Source: Campanula takesimana
Taxonomy: Eukaryota > Streptophyta > Magnoliopsida > Asterales > Campanulaceae
NCBI GenBank assembly: GCA_026119855.1
Contig: JAOWBW010000321.1
Coordinates: forward strand, 930,001-994,000
Direction of reading: 5' to 3'
DNA length: 64,000 nt
Under the pieces are notes generated by a model. It was not told the DNA's origin. It ran no database searches and worked only from the letters and a program-made list of their open reading frames with translations. Positions 55,803 through 64,000 of the stretch are shown piece by piece; the first letter of the stretch is position 1, and every line of letters starts with the position of its first letter. Made by a program: the position numbers and the translations under genes.

Positions 55803-58800
55803 ATGGACGTAGATATGGACACTTCTCCGAGCTACTTCAATCCCGAAGATCTCAGTGAAAGACAGCGTTTTCGTCGTTACGGGTATGTATCTCATGTTTT
55901 AGCAACAATCTTGCTGAATTTTTAGATGCACTTTTTATATAGTACGCGAATGATAAAGTGTGAAATTTGTATCAGTAGCAGCTATAGTATCTACACGAAA
56001 GCTCAAAATTCGGCACCCGAATCTCCTTGGAATACTTTTATAAGAATTAGGGCTAAAATGTTGAAAGACTATTTTAGAGAAGTTACTAAATCCCCCTCAT
56101 TAAATAATAAGTTCTAATTCACACTTAAACACTATGCATTATGGCGAGATTACCAAGTTATTATCATTTCGTATTACCCCCCTCTTTACCTTTTAGTATA
56201 AATTTGGTGATTACTCCTTTGAGTTGATATCATTCCACTTTTTTTATGCATCAATTTTATTTATTGTATTTCAAAAGCCGTTCTACTTTGAGTACATATG
56301 GTTGTTAATGCGTGCAAATTGTTTAGGAAAAGGCCTTCTGGTTCGAGCATATCACCTCACCAAGAAAGATCAGCGCCCAGGTTCAGTAATGCTGCTCTAT
56401 TTCTTGAAAATATCAAACAAGAGGTTGAGAGTTTTGATGCGGATTACTCGGAAGGAGCACCAGCAGTAACGCAGTCTGCTTTTAAGAGGAGATCATCCAT
56501 TGATAGTCGGGGTGTATCAGAAGCTGATGTTGGTGATGATTCAGTTCGCATAGCTGGAAGTCATTCTTTGAAAGCTTTTAAGCATGAGGATGAATCGGTG
56601 GATAGTACGGACACTATCTTTCATGAATTTGCCACACTACTCGATTCTGCTCTTCAAGGTACTTTTTTTGAGTATATAATTTAGACGCTTCTTTTTATTT
56701 TTTGGCATTTAAGTCTTATAATTAAGGTAGTCATAGAATGTTTAGTCTTGGCCGGACTCATATATGACAAAGTTACCTGATAATTACAAATAACGAGCAA
56801 CTGGACAGGCACTCGTATCTTTCTCTCTATCTAGAGTTGTCTCAGCCCCCCTTTCCACTGGTTATGCTTCCAGGACTCCATATAATTTGAGCAATCTTTC
56901 TTCAAAGAAGACATCTCACTATATTGACCATGAGATGACCTGCATGCAACGCTTAAGGAGTATGATGACCTTCAACTTTTAGAGTTGGTACAAAACAGTG
57001 TATGATTTTGTGTGAAAGTCTAATCATAGTTGGACGGAGGACATTTTAGCTCGTATACTGTAGACAATAGAATGGTTCAAAACTTGTAACGTACTGGAGC
57101 AAACAAGATATTTTCTTTCTTTGTTCAAACATTCTAATGGAATTCCAGTTATATGCAGTTTCAATCAGCAGACCATTGTCTTTTAAATCTTAATGCAAAA
57201 GTCAAACCAATTTATGTGACCTTAGTGCAGGATGATCTGTGATAACTGACTGAGCCAGTTAAGTCAGTTCAATTTGCTTTCCGTTGACAAGATCACTATA
57301 GATAATTTCGATTTTTTACAGCAAAGCTGTTGGCTGACCTCATGAATCGTCGCATTTCCTCGAATTAAGTTTCTAGGAGATATGGAGCATCCCTAGTCCC
57401 TACCCTCCTCAAGCTATTTAAATACCAATTATTTGAGTCTATTCTTAATTCCCCCGTCCCAAAAGGTCTTGCCTGCTACTAGTGGTCACTCACTAGCCAA
57501 CTAAGCACCCGAGGTAAATAGGCCCACTAAAGGTCCACACCAATGTCCATGGATGATGATACTGGCGAGTGTAGTAGGCAACTACTTATGAGGTACATCT
57601 AAGTCCCATGCCTATGCATTGTGGGATATGGGGGCATCACTTTTCTTTTTTCTTTCTTATGAGAACTGAAACGAGATCAATGTTCCTTACATGATGCCTG
57701 GTGCTGACTGTTTGTGGAGTGTTAGGGCACGGAATTTGTCAAGTATTCAGTTTTAATCTTGTTTTCTGCACTCTTTAGAATTAGACACTGTTGTGCACAC
57801 ATTACGTATGCATTACAAACAATGATCTTTCCATGAAATAGCAGTGAGTTCGTGCTCATAATGTTCCTGACTGTTTGCAGTTCATGTCTTGCAGGGTGGA
57901 TGTCGATTCCTGATTTGATACTAAGGCTCGAGACAGCTTGCCGAAATGTTTCAGAGTCAATTAGGTGCGCCACATACAACCTGGAATCAGTTATTTTCTC
58001 GTTGGAAATTGTCTTGTATGGACTGTAGACACTGAACAAAAGGAAGAAATATTATCACTTTGCCTACTGCGTAATATTTGTAACGTTGCTGGCTAATGTT
58101 TTAGTTTGAACTTACTGTTATATGATATATTACATTATATTTGGGTAGGACTAAGGTACATTAACTCTGTGATAGCAATTTTTATCCTTCACAGTTGGTT
58201 AGGTCTTTCTCTCTAGAAATATATTTCGTCTGCAAATTGCAAACGGGGCAGACATGTTATCTCTGAATCAAGCAATTGTTGTAGTCAAGAGTGATACTGA
58301 AATATGGGTTTCTTGTTCTAAACTTTTTCGTACTTTTTATTATTATATAAATATGGCAGACTTTCTAAATTATCAGTTATGACATTGAGGTCAGGGTCGC
58401 CAACTGTGGATTATCCTCTTCATTGACTGGTTCCTGCTACAACCTCATCCACTGGTCACTCTTATCTGTTTATTCATCTCACTCATGCTGTGGTTGTCTT
58501 AAGATATTCATTTCCTAAACCATAGTTTGCTTTCTCTCTGAGCTTATTACTGTTGTTAACACATATTTCTGTAACTTTTTTTAGAGCATTCATAAGTATT
58601 TCTTGTGAAGTTACAGTATGTGAGTATATGTTGTAATTTATAAGATGTCTATTTGATCGAAGATAATCTGCAATCACAGAGCTAAATCACTTATTAAGCA
58701 ATCAAATACTCACTTAGGAAAGTATCACATGGTTGATTAGTTTTCCATTCCTGCTGTATGTGACAAGTATATCTTATAGTATTTCAAGGTGATCATTTTT

Positions 58801-61800
58801 ACTTTACGACCTTCCTAAGGTTTTTTCTGGGAACATCCTGGCATGTTGGTGTACCAACATCTAGACAGCTGGAATCCCATCGTCCTAACTCCTCTAGTAT
58901 TACCATGAACCCCTAATCTTTTTAAAGGAAAAAAGCTTGATGTGCTCTTTATAAGTTGACAGTATATATTTTTGTACTTTTACAGGTATGGTAGCAGCGG
59001 GCGACACAGGATTGTGGAGGATAAACTGATGAGACAGAAAGCTAGAATGCTACTTGAGGAGGCCGCTTCTTGGTCGCTTATGTGGTACCTGTATGGGAAG
59101 GGTAATCAATCTGTTACCCATACACTTTCCTTTCTTGTAATAGAATTAACTTTATACACGGAGTAATATATAAGTCTACAAGAATCTAACTGAGGTAAGG
59201 GGGTAACATCTTGAGCATCATGTGGTTCACAAAGTTAGCAATATACAGTCAGGGGCGTACCTAAGGCATATGTATTAGGGCTGTTATAAAAAATGAGCTG
59301 GCTTGAGCTCGAGCTCGGCTCATGAAAGCTCGATCTCAAGTGACCTCGAGGTGTATCTCAACTCGAGCTCAAACCGACTATCAAGCTCGTTTTGTTATCG
59401 ATTCGGATCGTGTTTGACTCGTTTAGCTCGTTAAAACTTCTTCACGATCAACTCGAGCTCGGATCGATAAGCTCGTTGAACTTGAATTTTTGTTTTCGAC
59501 CGGCTTGAACTCGACTTGGTAAACTCAAACTCGACTCGATAAGCTCGAACTCGACTCAATAAGCTTGTAAAAGAACACATTTTTAAAGAAAAAATCTAAG
59601 CTCAACCTCGGCTCGTTAAAACTAAAGTTCGAATTCGACTCGAGTTCGAACAAACAATTGGGCTCGAGCTTGAGAAAAGCTCGAACTTGATAAGTTGTAA
59701 ATGAGCTCGAGCTTGACACCCCAAAGTTCGACTCTTTTACAGCCCTGTATGTATATGGGTGCAATCATAGTTATTAAAGGCCTAAGGCGCCGAAGGTGTG
59801 CCCGGAGCCTAGGCGCAAGGCGGGCGCGCGCCCGAGTGACGAGCAGGGAAAAAAGAAAACAGGGAAAAAGAACTTGTCGGGCGGATCTGATAATACTCGC
59901 CGGAGTGATCAGGCAGGTCGCCGGATATCGCCAGAGTTCTTCCCAGGTCGCCGGAGGTCGTCACTATTAGTTTGAAGGAGTTCCTAGTGATTGCTACTCT
60001 TATACAGAGTTATGGTGCGTGTACGTGAGAGAGTCGTGGAAGAAGAAGAGTATTAGTCGCGTATTAGGTTTAATTAGTAATTACGATGTAATTGCTGGTC
60101 AATTGCGGCGACCGGAGTCTAGGAGTACCCTATCAAGGCTGGCGCTTCAGCCCTAGGCGCGCCTAATCCCTCGCCTTCGAAACAGCGCCTCGCCTAGCAC
60201 AAGCCAGGCTCCAACGCTACGCCTCTCTGTGCCCTGCGCCTAGTCGCGCGCTTAGGCTCACTTTTAATAACTATGGGTGCAATTGCACCCATCAAATCAA
60301 TTTGTTTGTCTAGTTCAGTGGGTGAAGTGTTGGGTTTTTAACCGTGTGGTTGTTGATTCGAATCCTAACAGTATGAGAAAACTTCTATACACGAGCTTAT
60401 TGATCTGATATTGTTCTAGTATAAGACCACATCCAAGGACGTTTCTATAGCTCTTTGCATACTTGACTGTGCTTTTCCATGATGCAATGGAATGAATGCA
60501 TCAAGTTGATTTTCTGGGTTTTTGCTTTCTTCATTTGTTTTCAACACTGAACCTGCTTTTTCTTCATCTGTTACAATAGCCTTAATGTCTTTCATAATGT
60601 TGCTCAAGGAGTGCTCTTGGTTACTGAGATTTTTAATAAAGGGCACATCCACCTGCAAGTCTCTGTTTTAACCTCCAAATTGGCCGGTCGATTTTGCAAT
60701 CTCTAAATTTACCAAGATAAATGCAGTTCTGCTTCGAGGCTATTACATGGTTTAACCTGCAAAATTTTCACCAAGTCAACCACCCAAGTTGCTCCTACTT
60801 TTTCGCACTTGTACCATTGTATGCCATTTTAATTGGGAGCAAAAGATGTTATCTTTGCTCTTCCATCTGTTAGAACCTTCCACCACCACCAAAGAAAGAA
60901 AATGAAAAAACAAGCGTACAAAAAAGAATGAACAGAATAAACACAATCATACTTGGTAAAGCACTGCCACCAAGTCATCATCTTTGTCTCAAACAAGCGA
61001 CCAGTCTCTTCACCTTCATTATAACTTTTTTTTGCGTGTTTAAGATATTATTGTTTACTTCATATTTTTCATTACTTGAGTGTTTATGTAATCTTTCCAT
61101 TCATTTTATGTTTATTTGGATTTTGTTTCTTTCTAAGCTGTACTTTTTTGAAGTTTGGCATATTTTTAGAGTTTTTTTTTTTTTAAAAATAACGTATTGT
61201 TACTTGTCTTCTTGCAGACAATGAAGAAATTCCTGAAAATGTAATCCTGGTGATTACATCCTCAACGTTTATTAAGTTCCTTTTTCGGTGATACTGAATT
61301 TAAGAATGTTTAGACTTACGGTTATGCTACGGTTTTTATGCTGCTGCTTTGTAACAGCTGCCAAAAACTTCACATTTGGAGGCCTGCCAATTTGTTGCAG
61401 CAGATCATACAACACAATTATGCCTTCGAATTATTCAGTGGCTAGAAGGATTAGCCTCCAAAGCCCTTGACTTGGATATCAAGGTACAGATCGGTAATTG
61501 TGTTTGATTTTCCTGCCAAGAGTCTGTATGCTGTTAGAGTGGGGTTTAAACCCTGCCATTTACTGTTGCTTGTGTTTTTCTTTTGATAAAGACTATGAAT
61601 TGGCCTCATTTGTTTTTCGAACAGTAAAATATTGGCCGATTTTATATACATGTTCTGGTTAGACCCTATTTTACATTTATTTTTCACCCAAATTTTCATG
61701 TAATATAAAATATCATACTGTCTCGCATTATCCGGAACTTGTATAGATGCTAATTATTGTTGATTGCTTTGATAATTCATGTAAGGAATGCTACAAACAA

Positions 61801-64000
61801 TTTACTGTTGCAAAATGAAGGGTTAGAAATTTTTATTTAATTCGGTGCTATTTTGGCCTGAATTGGAGCATTTTTTTTCCCTAAGTAGCTTGAATTAGAG
61901 TGTTATTCCAGTCTTCTGTTAATTGACTATCCTTCTTCTGGCCACTTCAGGTCACATCTATCTGTGGTGCTTGGTTATTTTCCACTTATTAAGGCATAGA
62001 CGTTAACATGAGTTTTGGTGTCTTAAAGTTGATTATGAAGCACACCAAATATGAGCATATCTAGTACAGCATTAGTCTCATGAGCTGTTCTACACTTTGT
62101 TTGATTGATTCTTAATTACTTTACAAGGATTTAATGAGCTGCCCTACTTTTTACTCTAATAACTAGATATACGGGTCTTCCAAAACTACTCTACTTGATT
62201 CATAGGTCATATCATACATTTCTTCAGTGTCTTATGCTTACAAATTGCATTTTGTGTGACCCTGGACCGTGGTCTGATGGCTCCCTATTGACACAAGTTT
62301 CTTGGATTTACTTTTCTTTTGATTAGTGAAGATAGAAAGTTAATGGTGCGATACCCTTGGTAGCACTGCATTTTTATTTTAATTCAATTGTTCGTTGGTT
62401 ACTTCTGCAGGTGCGAGGTTCTCATGTGGGCACCTACCTCCCTAGCTCTGGAATTTGGAATAATACTCAAAGGTTCTTAAAGAAAGGTGCCTCTAATGAG
62501 AAGACCGTTTGTCACCTGGATTTTGATGCTCCCACACGTGAACATGCTCAACAGCTACCTGATGACAGAGTATTCTTTCTCTACCATCCTTATAAGCCAA
62601 ACTTACTACTCCCTCCGTCCACCAAATATTGGCCTACTTTGACTTTCATGGTCAATTTGATAGGACTTTGACCACCAACTTATGAAAATCTAATAATCAT
62701 CATGGAATTCTATGAATTGTTATTGATAGTACTCTTAATGGTACGTCAATAACAATTTTTAGAATTTTATGAAGATAATTAATTTTCATAATTTTTTGGT
62801 CCAAGTTCAATTGAGTTGACCATAAAAGCAAAATAGGACCATTTTGTGGGACGGAGGGAGTATTTATCGTGTTCACTTTAACTTTTGTTGTTCATGCGCT
62901 GTTGTTACCTCGTTATAATATACAGTTGGAGTAATAAGCTTGAATACTTTGGAACTTCTTAATTATAATGGTTCAAGTTTGGACACTTACATTTAGTGCA
63001 TGAAGAACATATTTCTTAATTTTCTGATACTCAGGGGGCGGATCCACGCTTGTTACAGTGGGTGCAGGTGGACCCAGTACTTCCTCACAATTAATAGAAA
63101 GAATTTTCATTTTAACTATAATTGCATGTAGTTCCTATAAAAAAACTATAGTTGCACATAGTGCACTCATAACCAAGAAGCATGTCTAGCTTAGTTGGTA
63201 AATCCATTTTTTTTTTTTAACTTGTAGTCATGTGTTAAGTCTCACAGGTTTTTTTTTTGTTTCACCATTACATTTTGAGCTCTGTAGTGTAATTTGTACA
63301 CCCACTTAAAAAAAGATCCTGGGTCCACACTCATTGCTGTTACAAAACTTCTTTCCTGACAGATGGATTCCAAGAATAGAAAAAGATAAATTGATAATGG
63401 GGCACCTATGTGACAGTAGGAGAAGCATGTGTGGGGTATAAAATCAGAGAATTATCCTAAGAGGACGTACATTTACAATGTGTAGAAATTAGTGTGCCTG
63501 TTGAGGGAAGATATGCCATTACTTTCAATGATAATGCTAGAGATGTTACCTAGAACTTGTTCCAGTTTCAGGAATGGTATGGGGTCAAAGAATTGGAACA
63601 CTCGGAAAAGCCTTATGTAGGTGCCCTGTTTGAGAAAGTGTTTTTCAGATTCCATAGTGAAATTTTTGAAGTATAACTGTTTTAGTATCCTATAGTAACA
63701 TATCAATTAATATCTTTACAGGGGAAAAACTAAGTGTGCCATATTTGTCAACAATATATTGATTATTTGTACCATATGCAGTTCACTAGGAAGAACTGTT
63801 TGTCAGTAACACGGGCGGACCAAATCAAACGTGGATGCCTGTAGTGGAGAAGAGTAGGAACAGGATAACACTTTGTAGAAGAGGATTCCTGTAGCTGTCT
63901 CTGGATTAGTTTGGAGTTGGGATAACGCTCATTTGAATGCAGCTGAAACTTAGTTTCTTTGGTGGGCGGGATGGCAAGAGGATGTTTCTTCTTGTTGAGT
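55803..64000 (+). CDS. NUP107: Nuclear pore protein NUP107, N-terminal part (continues past window)
   Basis: Seven coding exons are visible (55803-55882, 56327-56658, 57895-57964, 58986-59101, 61218-61249, 61358-61483, 62411-62569), in phase, giving 305 codons. The remaining larger part of this roughly 1000-residue protein lies beyond the right edge. NUP107 is a helical scaffold subunit of the Nup107-160 (Y) complex of the nuclear pore. The start MDVDMDTSPSYFNPEDLS is the plant N-terminus. Later blocks ALFLENIKQEVESFD, GWMSIPDLILRLE, VEDKLMRQKARMLLEEAASW, TSHLEACQFVAADHTTQLCL and LDFDAPTREHAQQLPDD match the family. The fifth exon's end uses CTG|gtgatt, chosen because it yields PENVILLPKTSHLEACQF. 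Intron 4 is about 2.1 kb and holds nested transposons. Confidence 0.92.
59276..59747. mobile_element. hAT-type element rich in gctcgag palindromes
   Basis: The ends tagggctgttataaaa and cttttacagccctg are complementary in their outer bases. TATGTAT flanks both sides (7 of the expected 8 bp). The interior is built of repeated gctcgagctcg and aactcgactcgataagctcg motifs. Non-coding. It lies in NUP107 intron 4. Confidence 0.7.
59766..60275. mobile_element. GC-rich non-autonomous DNA element with 8-bp target duplication
   Basis: The ends CATAGTTATTAAAGGC and cacttttaataactatg are complementary at the outermost 12 bases. GGTGCAAT abuts both sides (59758-59765 and 60276-60283). Subterminal regions are very GC-rich with ggcgc and gcgcc repeats (cctaggcgcaaggcgggcgc). 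It lies only about 20 bases from the hAT element at 59276. Confidence 0.8.
60304..60372 (+). other. Degenerate tRNA-Lys-like sequence (SINE head or tRNA fossil)
   Basis: gtctagttcagtgggtgaag resembles a tRNA D-arm with A box. It is followed by a TTTTTAA anticodon-loop-like stretch (anticodon TTT would be Lys) and gttgattcgaatcctaac, a T-arm with B box. The stems are mismatched and the acceptor arm does not pair, so it is not a functional tRNA. It is probably part of an older repeat in NUP107 intron 4; a similar fragment lies near 63183-63250. Confidence 0.55.
62609..62860. mobile_element. Stowaway MITE in NUP107 intron
   Basis: CTCCCTCCGTCCACCAAAT and tttgtgggacggagggag are flanked by TA. 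Inner arms such as tgttattgatagtactctta and acgtcaataacaatttt are partly complementary. It begins 40 bases after the exon ending at 62569. Confidence 0.88.
63031..63340. mobile_element. CAGGGGCGGA-type element with tRNA-like segment
   Basis: The left end cagggggcggatccacg and right end gatcctgggtccacac are roughly complementary, as in 19691-19922. The interior holds gtgggtgcaggtggaccca and a tRNA-like tctagcttagttggtaaat. No clean target duplication was found. The same left end (caggggcgtacc) occurs at 59251, where later insertions interrupt it. Confidence 0.45.
63341..64000 (+). other. NUP107 intron sequence to window edge
   Basis: No continuation of NUP107 coding sequence (expected next: an acidic stretch leading into a tryptophan-containing helix) was found here, so the intron after 62569 runs past the window. 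Confidence 0.5.

Noticed and set aside
59701..59970. An 89-codon frame rich in Arg
   Set aside because: It spans the end of one transposon and the GC-rich end of another; composition artefact.
60304..60372. A functional tRNA-Lys gene
   Set aside because: Stems are mismatched and the acceptor arm does not pair; kept only as a tRNA-like fossil.
1..64000. CRISPR arrays, operons, ribosome-binding sites
   Set aside because: Spliced plant genes fill the window; the regular repeats seen are microsatellites, minisatellites and transposons.

Overview
This window is nuclear DNA of a flowering plant, most likely a eudicot. The genes have many short GT-AG introns, AT-rich intergenic DNA and plant-specific gene families, and the introns and gaps are full of small DNA transposons, many with the CTCCCTCCGTCCC-type Stowaway ends. 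I cannot name the species.

Five host genes could be assembled exon by exon with every splice phase consistent. They are: SEC22 (ER-Golgi SNARE, + strand, 13337-16833, 218 aa); a SAP plus CCCH zinc-finger protein of the C3H62 type (+, 21044-24113, 492 aa); a peroxisomal (S)-2-hydroxy-acid oxidase of the HAOX type (+, 28240-31445, 364 aa ending CKL); PHL/Spt20-like PHYTOCHROME-DEPENDENT LATE-FLOWERING (-, 42307-32724, 1298 aa, 11 coding exons); and the first 305 codons of nucleoporin NUP107 (+, from 55803, running off the right edge). They have unrelated housekeeping or regulatory roles and do not form a pathway or cluster.

Between them is a dense record of mobile DNA. At 7.7-11.1 kb lies a Mutator-like (MULE/FAR1-type) transposase gene followed by an OTU-protease domain in another frame; a one-base shift separates the two. 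At 4.9-6.9 kb a Mutator-like inverted-repeat element carries a Tourist/Harbinger insertion with a G-rich minisatellite. At 18.26-19.10 kb, on the minus strand, there is an intron-bearing broken copy of a plastid 3-oxoacyl-ACP synthase II gene. At 24.77-25.94 kb sits a 1.2-kb near-palindromic element with a 9-bp target duplication. At 46.3-49.5 kb a non-autonomous LTR retroelement has the layout LTR-internal-LTR-internal-LTR inside one 5-bp target duplication; its third LTR is of a diverged type. At 51.5-54.4 kb a complete-ended but internally deleted Ty1/copia element lies on the minus strand. NUP107 intron 4 holds two DNA elements side by side, apparently nested in an older one that also contains a tRNA-Lys-like sequence.

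The best candidates for something little described are the chimeric three-LTR element with its conserved orphan ORF of about 159 codons, and the MULE transposase-OTU arrangement.
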